Source: Armatimonadota bacterium (GTDB taxonomy: Bacteria; Sysuimicrobiota; Sysuimicrobiia; Sysuimicrobiales; Kaftiobacteriaceae). From it: a DNA stretch of 64,000 nucleotides. Under the pieces are notes generated by a model. The model made no database searches and was not told the DNA's origin. It was given only the letters and a program-made list of their open reading frames with translations. The translations under genes were made by a program, and so were the position numbers. Below are positions 1 to 6,987 of the stretch, piece after piece. Each line of letters starts with the position of its first letter. Position 1 is the stretch's first letter. Where the stretch lies: NCBI GenBank assembly GCA_031459765.1, contig JAVKHY010000001.1, forward strand, positions 1 to 64,000, given 5' to 3'.

Positions 1-1367
1 TCGTCGAGCGGGATGAGGCGCGGCGAGGCCCCCGTGCGTTCGCGGATCGCGTCCTCGCAGGACTGCAACCCGCACCAGCCGACCTTGACGAACCCCTTGA
101 TCCGGTCGATGGCCTCCGCCAGCTCGTCCAGCGTCGCCGCCTGCGTGGTGTGCGTATCGCGGTAGGCCTTCCCGCGGGTAAAGAGTTCGGCCTGGATCTC
201 GTCCAGAATCCGCCCGATCCTCTCTTCCAGCCCGTCCAGCGGCAGGGGCTCTTTGGCCCCTCCCGTGCGCCGGCTCAGCACGACCTGATGGTTCGCCACG
301 TCGCGCGGACCGATCTCCAGACGGACCGGCACCCCCCGCAGCTCCCATTCGTTGAATTTCCACCCCGCGGTATAGGCGTCGCGGTCGTCCAGTTTGACCC
401 GGAAGCGGGCGCTCAGCCGGGCGGCCAGCGCCTTCGCCGCCGGGATCACCCGGGCGTCGTCGCGGCCGAGGATCGGCACGATGACCACCTGGAACGGCGC
501 GATCCGCGGGGGCAGGACCAACCCTTTGTCGTCGCCGTGAGCCATGATCAACGAGCCGATCAGGCGCGTCGTCACGGCCCAGGAGGTGGACCAGATGTAC
601 TTCTCCTGGTTGTCGCGGTCCAGGAATTTCACGTTGAACGCCTTGGCGAAGTTCTGGCCCAGGAAGTGGGAGGTGCCGGCCTGGATGGCCTGGCCGTCCG
701 GCATCAAGGCTTCCAGCGTGTAGGTGTTGTCCGCGCCGGCGAAGCGCTCGCTGGGCGGCTTCACCCCCACCAGGACCGGGATGGCCAGCACCTCTTCGAG
801 GAGTTCGCGGTAGATGCCGAGGATCAACCGGCACTCGGCGTCGGCCTCTTCGCTCGTCCGGTGCGCGGTGTGCCCCTCGTGCCAGAGGAACTCCGCCGTG
901 CGCAGGAACAGCCGCGTGGCCTTCTCCCAGCGGACGACGCTGTTCCACTGCAGGAGCAGGATGGGCAGGTCGCGGTAGGACTGGATCCACTTGGCGTACA
1001 TGGGCAGGATGATCGCCTCGGAAGTCGGCCGCACCGCCAGACGCTCGCTCAGCTCCTCCTCACCGCCGTGGGTCACCCAGGCCACCTGCGGGGCGAAACC
1101 CTGGACGTGCTCCGCCTCCTTCTTCAGCAGGCTCTCCGGGATGAGCAACGGGAAGTAGGCCGTGACGTGACCCGTCTCCTTGAAGCGGCGGTCCAGCCAG
1201 GTCTGGATGCCCTCCCAGATGGCGTAGCCGTAGGGCCGGATGGCCATCGACCCGCGCACCGGCGTGTAGTCCGCCAGTTCCGCCCGCAGGGCGACCTGCG
1301 TGTACCACTCGCTGAAGTTCTCGGATTTCCTAAGCAGGGCCTGAACGCTCTCGCGCTCCTGCACCAC
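1..1367 (-). CDS. proS: Prolyl-tRNA synthetase, archaeal/eukaryotic-like type, 3'-truncated by window edge
   Basis: Class II aminoacyl-tRNA synthetase that charges tRNA-Pro in the cytosol. About 455 codons are visible and the 3' end runs off the window. The N-terminal half carries class II signatures: VRPTSEAIILPMYAKWI, then VRWEKATRLFLRTAEFLWHE, then the proline-pocket segment GTSHFLGQNFAKAF. A C-terminal anticodon-binding domain follows (VVIVPILGRDDARV). This order, without the long editing insertion of the Escherichia coli enzyme, is the ProS type 3 layout. The GTG start has AGGAGG 7 nt upstream; a GTG one codon later is an alternative. A T-box leader lies directly upstream, so expression should respond to uncharged tRNA-Pro. 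Confidence 0.93.
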   Translation of the reverse strand, partial: MVQERESVQALLRKSENFSEWYTQVALRAELADYTPVRGSMAIRPYGYAIWEGIQTWLDRRFKETGHVTAYFPLLIPESLLKKEAEHVQGFAPQVAWVTHGGEEELSERLAVRPTSEAIILPMYAKWIQSYRDLPILLLQWNSVVRWEKATRLFLRTAEFLWHEGHTAHRTSEEADAECRLILGIYRELLEEVLAIPVLVGVKPPSERFAGADNTYTLEALMPDGQAIQAGTSHFLGQNFAKAFNVKFLDRDNQEKYIWSTSWAVTTRLIGSLIMAHGDDKGLVLPPRIAPFQVVIVPILGRDDARVIPAAKALAARLSARFRVKLDDRDAYTAGWKFNEWELRGVPVRLEIGPRDVANHQVVLSRRTGGAKEPLPLDGLEERIGRILDEIQAELFTRGKAYRDTHTTQAATLDELAEAIDRIKGFVKVGWCGLQSCEDAIRERTGASPRLIPLD

Positions 1368-1404
1368 AACGGTTCCTCCTCTCGCCGTCGCCTGATTCCG
1401 CCCG

Positions 1405-1440
1405 CCAAACAAACAACCCCGTCCGCAAAGGGACGGGGTT
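1405..1440 (-). terminator. Intrinsic terminator of the proS T-box
   Basis: AACCCCGTCC pairs with GGACGGGGTT around a 6-nt loop, followed by GTTTGTTTGG on the minus strand. It sits between the T-box core and the proS ribosome-binding site, where a T-box terminator is expected. Confidence 0.85.
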
Positions 1441-1561
1441 CTCCCGTGGTACCACCCTCATTCCGGCCTGTCGACCGGCGCTCGTCCGCCGATATCGGGG
1501 CGGAACCGGCGCCCTTTCGGACGCAGGCTCGGGGGTGGGAACCCCGTCACAGCCCGTGTAC
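1405..1561 (-). promoter_or_regulatory. T-box leader of proS
   Basis: On the minus strand the leader carries the T-box core AGGGTGGTACCACG (1458 down to 1445), matching the family consensus AGGGTGGNACCGCG except G to A. It is followed at once by a GC-rich terminator hairpin. T-box RNAs bind uncharged tRNA and switch from terminator to antiterminator. From the predicted start near 1561 the leader is only about 155 nt, so stem I must be much reduced. I cannot assign the specifier codon with confidence; CCC triplets occur near 1535-1545. Confidence 0.85.
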
Positions 1562-1567
1562 GCCGGA

Positions 1568-1597
1568 ATTCTAGCATACGCCCCCGCCGCGTCGCAA
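1568..1597 (-). promoter_or_regulatory. Predicted proS promoter
   Basis: TTGCGA (1597-1592) and TAGAAT (1573-1568) are separated by 18 nt on the minus strand, which places transcription start near 1561. This is a housekeeping-sigma type promoter read by eye. Confidence 0.55.
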
Positions 1598-1640
1598 TGC
1601 AGACCCCGTGCTCGTCCGGACTCGCCCGGGCTGATGCGCG

Positions 1641-1669
1641 TTGACAGCCGGGGAACAGCGCAGTAGGGT
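1641..1669 (+). promoter_or_regulatory. Predicted promoter of the plus-strand fluoride-switch transcript
   Basis: TTGACA (1641-1646) is followed after exactly 17 nt by TAGGGT (1664-1669). Start would be near 1676, about 10 nt before the riboswitch aptamer. It is divergent from the proS promoter. Confidence 0.6.
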
Positions 1670-1685
1670 GGTGGTACCAACCGTA

Positions 1686-1738
1686 TAGCGATGGAGCTCG
1701 CGGAGCCGCCCGGTTTCGGGCTGATAGCTCCTACTGGT
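1686..1738 (+). promoter_or_regulatory. Fluoride riboswitch 1 (crcB motif)
   Basis: The aptamer contains GCGATGGAGCTCGC (1688-1701), a GCCCG-GTTT-CGGGC hairpin (1708-1721) and CTGATAGCTCCTAC (1721-1734). GGAGCT (1693-1698) pairs with AGCTCC (1726-1731), forming the pseudoknot of this family, and the conserved ATGG and CTGAT ligand-pocket segments are present. The internal loop reads GGAGCC rather than the usual A-rich stretch, which is the one clear deviation. The 3' strand of the pseudoknot overlaps the 5' arm of the following terminator. This is the known ON-switch layout: fluoride stabilises the pseudoknot and prevents termination. It precedes two uncharacterised genes, not crcB. Confidence 0.85.
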
Positions 1739-1759
1739 GTCAACCGGTAGGGGTTTTTT
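1728..1759 (+). terminator. Expression-platform terminator of fluoride riboswitch 1
   Basis: CTCCTACTGGT (1728-1738) pairs with ACCGGTAGGGG (1743-1753) over 11 bp including wobbles, with loop GTCA and tail TTTTTT. Its 5' arm is the pseudoknot strand of the aptamer, so the two folds are mutually exclusive. Confidence 0.88.
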
Positions 1760-1784
1760 ATGTGCGCAGGAGGGTGGACCCTGG

Positions 1785-2273
1785 ATGGCCGGAGCGCGCC
1801 GGATAGATGTGCAGTTTCTCGCGGACGACCTCCGTGAGATTGCCGCCCTGCTGCCCGAGGGGATGTCGCAGGAGGGGCTGGCCCGTCTCCTCGGCCAAGC
1901 CCTGACCCTCTTTCGTCGCGACGAGGCCGCCTGGCAGCACCTGGAATCCCGGGATGGACCCCGGGCGGAAGCGGAGCGGACCGAACTCAAGCGCAGAGAG
2001 ACCACGGCCCTGCTGGTCTCCATGCGCTCCCGCACCATCCTGAGTGAGATGGAGATGTACGAACTCCGGGAACGGGTGCGGGAACTGGGGCGGCGGCATG
2101 CGGAGCAACGGGCCGAGGCCGACCGCCTCCGGCAGTCCATCGCCCGGCTCCACCGTCGGATCGCCCAGGTGGAGGCGCTGCTCGCCGCTGCCGCCCCCTC
2201 TTCGAACCGCGACGGAGCGCGGTCTCCGGAACGCGGCCCGCTCACCGGGTGGTGGAGGAAACGCAATGGCTGA
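1785..2273 (+). CDS. Uncharacterised coiled-coil protein under fluoride riboswitch control (gene 1)
   Basis: A protein of 162 residues that I do not recognise. It begins with a short helical segment (DVQFLADDLREIAALLPEG), then charged helices dominated by Arg, Glu, Leu and Ala from about residue 55 to 135 (RERVRELGRRHAEQRAEADR) that should form a coiled coil, and ends in a low-complexity basic tail. There are no membrane segments, cysteines or catalytic motifs. ATG 1785 is chosen because the longer in-frame start at 1737 lies inside the riboswitch terminator; AGGAGG sits 11 nt upstream. It overlaps the next gene by 8 nt. The fluoride switch upstream implies induction by fluoride; the function is unknown. 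Confidence 0.75.
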   Translation: MAGARRIDVQFLADDLREIAALLPEGMSQEGLARLLGQALTLFRRDEAAWQHLESRDGPRAEAERTELKRRETTALLVSMRSRTILSEMEMYELRERVRELGRRHAEQRAEADRLRQSIARLHRRIAQVEALLAAAAPSSNRDGARSPERGPLTGWWRKRNG

Positions 2274-2751
2274 CGCCGCTCGCCCGGTCTTTCCTCCGTT
2301 GGCCGCCGTCAGACTGTATCTTCACGGCGACCTCCGAGGCGAGTTCGAAGCGATGATTCGCGATCGCGGCTGGACGGAGGAGGAGGGGGTCAAGATTCTC
2401 CTGGCCTACGCCGCGGCCGCCGCGCGCGGCCCGCGGCTGTCGCCCGACCAATCCCGCGACGAATTGGGCGCCGCGCGGGGCGAACTCTCCGTGCTCCGCC
2501 ACCGGGCCTTTATGGCGGATGACGGCATCAAGACGCTCCGGATGAACGTCACGGGATACGAAAAGTCGCTGGAGCAATTTGCGCGGACCCTGCCGCGGCT
2601 GCGGCAGGCAGAACAGGAACTGCAGGCGCGCCTGGAGCGGCTGCTGGCCGAGGCGATCCGTCTCGGGATCGAGCTGCCGCCCGAGGAGGATGAGCATCTG
2701 CCGCCGCGGCGCAGCTTCATCGACTTCTACCGCCGCCATGCGCGACAGTAG
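2266..2751 (+). CDS. Uncharacterised helical protein under fluoride riboswitch control (gene 2)
   Basis: A protein of 161 residues that I do not recognise. Residues about 15-50 form a compact conserved-looking segment (LYLHGDLRGEFEAMIRDRGW, then TEEEGVKILLAYAAAAARG) that could be a small helical domain. Residues about 65-135 are an amphipathic coiled coil, and the C-terminus (RRSFIDFYRRHARQ) is basic and aromatic. The start overlaps gene 1 by 8 nt with GGAGG just upstream, so the pair is translationally coupled and may form a complex through the coiled coils (inference). It ends 27 nt from the convergent stop of the DUF6062 gene. Confidence 0.72.
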   Translation: MADAARPVFPPLAAVRLYLHGDLRGEFEAMIRDRGWTEEEGVKILLAYAAAAARGPRLSPDQSRDELGAARGELSVLRHRAFMADDGIKTLRMNVTGYEKSLEQFARTLPRLRQAEQELQARLERLLAEAIRLGIELPPEEDEHLPPRRSFIDFYRRHARQ

Positions 2752-2778
2752 CGGAGCGCCGCCCCTCGACGCCGCCAG

Positions 2779-3534
2779 TTACGACGACTCTCCTGGGCGG
2801 TCCGACCGAGGATTCGTCTTCGCCCTCCGGAAAGAAGACGCAGTCCTTCCCTCCGCACCAACCAGCAGCTCGATGGCCCGCATCCAGGAGGCCGCTTCCT
2901 CCGGAGCGATGGGCTCGGCGCTGAAGCGGTAGTCGTGCTTACGGATGAGTTCGTCCAGATGCCGCCCGAGGTCGTCCAGGGCCGCGAGCTCGGCGTCGAT
3001 CAGTCGCGCCGCCGTCCGCTCGTCGGCAAGCGAGACGGCGCGGAGAAAGTGGGGCAGGCAGAGGGCGGAAGGGCCGCACAGGCGTTCCCACACCTCCGCG
3101 CGGGCAATCCGCGGCAGCAAGGCGTGCAGGGCGCCGTCCTCCATCGTCCGCACGTGCAGGCAGGCCGGACACTCGCCGCTCGGACGGAGCGCGGCGCGCA
3201 GGCGCAGCGACGACCGTGCCCGGCGCGGTCGGCTCGCCGCCGCTCGCCGGATGCCGGCGGCGAGGTCCTGAAGGAGATGGCGGTAGAGGATGGCGACGCC
3301 CATGGTGTCGCGGAGCGGGACGAGGGCCCAGGCATGGCGGGCGCAGAAACCGCGCGAGTCGATCAATTCGCGGCGGCTGGCGGGATCGTTCACCCGCTCG
3401 TAGAGGTATCCCCACAGGAACCGGGCGGCGCTCTCGTCTCCGATCCGGCAGATCGGACACCCCCCCGCCGCCAGCGCCTCTTCCACCCTGGCGAAGACGA
3501 GATCCGTGTCGGCGCGCTCCGGCGGTCGCGTCAC
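2779..3534 (-). CDS. DUF6062-like Cys-motif protein
   Basis: A protein of 251 residues with an N-terminal GCPICRI pair, a second RGFCARHAWAL motif near residue 80, a third GECPACLHVR motif near residue 140 and a CLPHFLRA motif near residue 185. This repeated C-x2-C / C-x2-H spacing matches DUF6062-type proteins of unknown role and suggests two metal or thiol sites. The GTG start overlaps the MFS stop as GTGA. It is the last gene of the operon led by the second fluoride riboswitch, so a role tied to that stress is possible but unproven. Confidence 0.7.
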   Translation of the reverse strand: MTRPPERADTDLVFARVEEALAAGGCPICRIGDESAARFLWGYLYERVNDPASRRELIDSRGFCARHAWALVPLRDTMGVAILYRHLLQDLAAGIRRAAASRPRRARSSLRLRAALRPSGECPACLHVRTMEDGALHALLPRIARAEVWERLCGPSALCLPHFLRAVSLADERTAARLIDAELAALDDLGRHLDELIRKHDYRFSAEPIAPEEAASWMRAIELLVGAEGRTASSFRRAKTNPRSDRPGESS

Positions 3535-4736
3535 GGCGCGGAGGCGGGGCGGATCTGGCGGTGCGACCAGACGATCAGGGGAATGGCCACGGCCTGGGCG
3601 GCGACCGAGAAGGCCACGAGCAGCGGGATGGAGACCGCGTAGAGGACTCCCATCGCCGCGCTCCCCAGAAACCAGCACAGTCCGTAGCCCGCATTGAAGA
3701 TCCCGTAGGCGGATCCGCGGCGGTCCGGTCCCACCATCCCGGCCACCGCGGCCCGCATGATGGACTCCTGCGCCCCCATGCCGATACCCCACAGCGTGAC
3801 GCCGAGCAGCGCGCCCTTCGCGCCGCCCAGGAAGGCCAGCGGCGCGAAGAACAGCGACAGCCCCACCCCCGCGGCGAGGATGCGGATGCCGAGGCGGTCG
3901 AAGATCCGACCGAAGCCCAGCGCGGCCAGGGCGTCCACGCCCATCGCCAGCGCGTACAGCAGGGGGATGGTCGCGGGCGGGACGACGGCCCGGCGGCCCC
4001 AGTGGAAGGCGAGGAGCGAGAAGTCGGCGTACCCGGCCCCGACCAGGGCCGCTCCGGCGAGGTAGATCCAGAAGGCGCGCGGCAGAACCGCCGCCTCCAG
4101 GCTCGTCGCCGTCGGCTCGAGGTCGCGCGGGTTCGGATGGTTCCGTCGCGCCGCCGCCAGCGCGGCGAGCGCCAGCGCGGCGGGGATGGAGAGCACCGCG
4201 AACCCCGCACGGTAGGAAGCCCGGGAGACCAGGACGCCCGCCACCGCCAGCGGTCCCAGCACGGCCCCGACCTGATCCAGCGCTTCGTGCAGACCGAAGC
4301 CCCACCCCCGACCCGTCCGGTGCGCGGCATGGGAGAGCATGGCGTCGCGCGCGGGGGTGCGCACCCCCTTCCCGATGCGCTCCAGAACGACGAGCGCAGC
4401 CGCGGCCGGCCAGGACCCGGCCAGCGCCAGCAGCGGCACTGCGCCGAGGTTGATCAGGTAGCCGGCGAAGGTGATGGTCCAGTAGCGGCGGGTGCGGTCG
4501 GCCAGGTAGCCCGCGCCCAGGCGCAGCGCGTAGCCGAGGAGTTCCCCGGCCCCGGCGGCGACGCCCACCGCGGCGGCGCTCGCACCCAGCAGGCCCAGGT
4601 ACGGACCGACGACGCTGCGCGCCCCTTCGTAGGTCATGTCGGCGAGGAGGCTGACGACGCCGAGCAGGACCACGAAGCGCACCGCCGCCCTGCGGGATTC
4701 GGGGCTTCCGCCCACCTCCCGGACGACCGTGGCCAT
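3531..4736 (-). CDS. MFS transporter in fluoride-riboswitch operon
   Basis: An integral membrane transporter of 401 residues with about 12 hydrophobic segments. The cytoplasmic loop between TM2 and TM3 reads GYLADRTRRYW, the usual MFS A-like motif, and the mid-protein loop RIFDRLGIRIL is its second-half counterpart. An ERIGKGVRTPARDAML segment is typical of a bacterial MFS subfamily of unknown substrate. It starts 1 nt after the uspA stop and overlaps the DUF6062 start, so it is co-transcribed from the fluoride riboswitch at 6.4 kb. Substrate unknown; fluoride, HF or an associated metabolite would be guesses. Confidence 0.85.
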   Translation of the reverse strand: MATVVREVGGSPESRRAAVRFVVLLGVVSLLADMTYEGARSVVGPYLGLLGASAAAVGVAAGAGELLGYALRLGAGYLADRTRRYWTITFAGYLINLGAVPLLALAGSWPAAAALVVLERIGKGVRTPARDAMLSHAAHRTGRGWGFGLHEALDQVGAVLGPLAVAGVLVSRASYRAGFAVLSIPAALALAALAAARRNHPNPRDLEPTATSLEAAVLPRAFWIYLAGAALVGAGYADFSLLAFHWGRRAVVPPATIPLLYALAMGVDALAALGFGRIFDRLGIRILAAGVGLSLFFAPLAFLGGAKGALLGVTLWGIGMGAQESIMRAAVAGMVGPDRRGSAYGIFNAGYGLCWFLGSAAMGVLYAVSIPLLVAFSVAAQAVAIPLIVWSHRQIRPASAP

Positions 4737-4737
4737 G

Positions 4738-5175
4738 CTAGGATTGTACTCCGGGGCCGACCACCAGCACCATGCACGGAGCATGATCCACGACCCGGTC
4801 GGCCACGCTGCCGACGAAGAACCGCTGCAGGTTGGACATCCCGCGGTGCCCCATCACGATCAGATCCATGCCGTGGGCGCGGGCGTACTCCACGATCGCT
4901 TCCGCCGGATGGCCGACGACGATCTCCAGACGCGGGTCGATGCCGTGCAGGCGCGCGTATTCCACGGCCTCTCTCTGGAAGCGCTCGACCACCCGACGTT
5001 GCTCCTGCGTGGCCTCCTGCACCTCGCCCATCGTGGCGGGGAAGGCCGGGACGTGGAGCGCCGTGAGCACGGTTACCGTGGCGCCGTAGCGGGCGGCCAG
5101 GTCCACGCCCACCTCCACGGCGCGCCTGGCCTGCGCGGAACCGTCGTGGGCGATGAGAATCCGGCCGATGGTCAT
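4738..5175 (-). CDS. Universal stress protein, UspA family
   Basis: A cytosolic single UspA domain of 145 residues. It begins RILIAHDGSAQARRAV and ends with the ATP-binding signature GHRGMSNLQRFFVGSVAD, which fits G-2x-G-9x-G-S. The start overlaps the antiporter stop as ATGA. UspA genes are known to occur behind fluoride riboswitches in other bacteria, and here it is second in such an operon. It may regulate the adjacent antiporter or transporter by ATP or AMP binding (inference). Confidence 0.9.
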   Translation of the reverse strand: MTIGRILIAHDGSAQARRAVEVGVDLAARYGATVTVLTALHVPAFPATMGEVQEATQEQRRVVERFQREAVEYARLHGIDPRLEIVVGHPAEAIVEYARAHGMDLIVMGHRGMSNLQRFFVGSVADRVVDHAPCMVLVVGPGVQS

Positions 5176-6341
5176 TCCGCCTCCTCCCCGGCGACCGGCT
5201 GCCAGAGGCTCTTCCGGGGCCCAGCGACCGCCCCCTGCCGGCGGGGATCGAACCACCGCTGGGCGATGACCGTGGGCAGTACGGCGCTCAGGATGACCGC
5301 GGTGACCAGCAGGGAGAACTGGGTGCGGTCGATGATCCCGGCCTGCAGGCCGTGCAGCGACGAGATCGTCCCGAAGGTGAGCCCGGTACTCATCAGCAGC
5401 GTGGCGTAGATCGGCCCTTCGGGCGCATGGCGGCGGGCCAGAGGGAGCACCCCGGCGACCTTGGTCACCAGCTTCACCCCGAGCAGCGCCGCCAGCACCC
5501 CCAGGTTCGTGTAGACGGCGGGCAGGGCTACATTCATCCCGGCCTTGATGAAGAAGAACGGCGTGAGCAGGGCGAAGGCGACGACCCGGAACCGCTGCTG
5601 CTCCGCGCGGTGCAGGGCGAAGACCCGGGAGACGGCCAGACCGAGGACGAAGGCGGGCAGCACGGCGTGGCTGTCGGCAAGACGGCCGAAGTACATCAGG
5701 ACGAGCAGGGCGGCAAAGGCACCCTTGATCTCCGGCTCGATCACCCGGTTCCCGTAGCGCCGGAAGAACCAGGGGTGCAGCCGGGGCATGGCCACGACGA
5801 CGGCCGCGGAGACGGCCAGGAACGCCGCGATCCACCACGTGGGACGGATAAAGAGGATGCTCAGCGCCGCGGCGGTGCCGAAGTCGGTGACGAAGGTGCT
5901 GGCCATGATGAGCTTGCCGAGCGGTGTGGCGGTGAGCCCCGTCTCCACGAGTACGGCGTAGACAACGGCGAGCGAGGTCGTGGACAGCGCCACGCCGGCG
6001 ATCTTCGCCGCGTCCGGCCCCCAGCGCAGGCCCCACAGGGCGAAGGCCCAGGCGCCGGCAAAGGGCAGCAGGAAGGAGAGACCGCCGAGGGCCAGGCTCG
6101 CGCCCAACTTCTCCCGCATCAGGTCCACATCAACTTCCGCGCCGGCCAGAAAGGTCAGGACGATGCTGCCGAATCCCGCCAGGTAGTCGATCCAGGGCGT
6201 CGTGTGCAGGCCGAGAAAGTTGCCACCGAGGACCCCGAGGACGATCTCGATGAGGGCCACGGAGACGCCCAGTTCCACGGAGAGGATCGCCGCCAGGAAG
6301 ACGAGCAGCCCCATCCCGACCGCGATCTGCGCATCGCCCAT
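5172..6341 (-). CDS. CPA2-type monovalent cation/proton antiporter under fluoride riboswitch
   Basis: A membrane protein of 389 residues with about 11-13 TM segments and the Na+/H+ exchanger fold. The membrane-embedded acidic motif is visible as STFVTDFGTAAALS near residue 150, and a second conserved segment is TPFFFIKAGMNVALP near residue 270. ATG 6341 follows a GGGGAG site. Antiporters are established fluoride-riboswitch targets in bacteria that lack Fluc or CLC-F; the presumed benefit is pH or ion homeostasis during HF entry. First gene of a four-gene overlapping operon with uspA, MFS and DUF6062. I cannot tell Na+ from K+ specificity. Confidence 0.9.
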   Translation of the reverse strand: MGDAQIAVGMGLLVFLAAILSVELGVSVALIEIVLGVLGGNFLGLHTTPWIDYLAGFGSIVLTFLAGAEVDVDLMREKLGASLALGGLSFLLPFAGAWAFALWGLRWGPDAAKIAGVALSTTSLAVVYAVLVETGLTATPLGKLIMASTFVTDFGTAAALSILFIRPTWWIAAFLAVSAAVVVAMPRLHPWFFRRYGNRVIEPEIKGAFAALLVLMYFGRLADSHAVLPAFVLGLAVSRVFALHRAEQQRFRVVAFALLTPFFFIKAGMNVALPAVYTNLGVLAALLGVKLVTKVAGVLPLARRHAPEGPIYATLLMSTGLTFGTISSLHGLQAGIIDRTQFSLLVTAVILSAVLPTVIAQRWFDPRRQGAVAGPRKSLWQPVAGEEAE

Positions 6342-6413
6342 GCACCGGTCTCCCCTCGGCCGCTGGAACGCGCAGCGGCCCCGTGCGCTCCGTCGAGCCG
6401 GGGCCGCGTACAC

Positions 6414-6446
6414 GAAAACAGCCCCTACCCGAACCGGGTAGAGGCT
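6414..6446 (-). terminator. Expression-platform terminator of fluoride riboswitch 2
   Basis: On the minus strand AGCCTCTACCCG pairs with CGGGTAGGGGCT over 12 bp with a 3-nt loop, followed by GTTTTCG. The 5' arm re-uses the pseudoknot strand AGCCTC of the aptamer. Confidence 0.87.
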
Positions 6447-6490
6447 ATCAGCCGGGACGTCCGGCGGTTCAGGCGAGCCTCATCGCCTCC
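6438..6490 (-). promoter_or_regulatory. Fluoride riboswitch 2 (crcB motif)
   Basis: Read on the minus strand: GGCGATGAGGCTCGCC, then TGAAC, a GCCGG-ACGTC-CCGGC type hairpin, and CTGATAGCCTCTAC. GAGGCT and AGCCTC pair as the family pseudoknot, and the pocket segments GATG and CTGAT are intact. It is closer to the crcB-motif consensus than the first copy. It lies between a consensus promoter and the antiporter gene, about 100 nt upstream of the start codon, and should turn the operon on with fluoride. Confidence 0.92.
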
Positions 6491-6496
6491 GGACTG

Positions 6497-6524
6497 ATTA
6501 TATCCGTGACCCTCTCGCTGTCAA
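6497..6524 (-). promoter_or_regulatory. Promoter of the antiporter operon
   Basis: TTGACA (6524-6519) and TATAAT (6502-6497), both perfect consensus hexamers, with a 16-nt spacer. Start would be near 6490, at the 5' edge of the riboswitch aptamer. Confidence 0.85.
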
Positions 6525-6546
6525 TCGGAACCTGCGCGCGGCGCGC

Positions 6547-6984
6547 TCATGACGTCTCCTGAGACTGGATCCGAACGGGAGCGCGCGCGCCGTTGAGATT
6601 CAACTGAGCGGCGAGCTTCTCCCAGCGGGTCATGCCGTGGTTGATCGCGACGATTCGCCCGCGGGGATCGATGACGACTGTGCTCGGGACCGTCATGATC
6701 CCGAATCGGTCGGCCAGATCAGGCTGGTCGGCCGCGTCTACCGCGCGGACCTCGACGCGTCCGGGATAGCGCCGCAGCAGTTCGTGGAGGGCCGGTTTCT
6801 GCTGGGTGCGGCACGGGACGCAGTCGGGCGTCGAAAACGCCAGCACCAGCGGCCGGGCGCGCCCGGGCGGCACCAGGTCAGCCGCCCCGGTCCGGCGGTA
6901 GCGGGCCGACCGCCAGCGCAGGATCAGCCAGACGATCGCCGCGCCCGCGGCCACCAGCATCAGGACCAGCAACCGGTCGGCCAC
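6547..6984 (-). CDS. Membrane-anchored thioredoxin-like protein
   Basis: A protein of 145 residues with one N-terminal TM segment (about residues 5-24) and a thioredoxin domain. The redox motif is CVPC in STPDCVPCRTQQKPAL near residue 55, and the cis-proline is in GIMTVPSTVVID. It should be an exported or membrane-tethered thiol-disulfide reductase. GTG start, 3 nt after the DUF4395 stop, so the two are co-transcribed from the promoter and cysteine leader peptide at 7.5-7.7 kb. A thioredoxin beside DUF4395 is also seen in actinobacterial thiosulfate-sulfurtransferase clusters, which matches the nearby rhodanese. Confidence 0.88.
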   Translation of the reverse strand: MADRLLVLMLVAAGAAIVWLILRWRSARYRRTGAADLVPPGRARPLVLAFSTPDCVPCRTQQKPALHELLRRYPGRVEVRAVDAADQPDLADRFGIMTVPSTVVIDPRGRIVAINHGMTRWEKLAAQLNLNGARAPVRIQSQETS

Positions 6985-6987
6985 GCG

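Noticed and set aside
150-1574. A 474-residue plus-strand ORF opposite proS
   Set aside because: It is the antisense shadow of proS; the minus strand gives a clear synthetase with ribosome-binding site and T-box.
1664-1682. GGTGGTGGTACCAACCG resembling a second T-box core on the plus strand
   Set aside because: It overlaps the predicted -10 and start of the fluoride-switch transcript and lacks a matching antiterminator; the crcB-motif fold explains the downstream hairpins better.
3216-5066. A 616-residue plus-strand ORF
   Set aside because: Gly/Arg/Pro-rich shadow of the MFS, DUF6062 and uspA genes on the minus strand; such long shadows are expected at this GC content.
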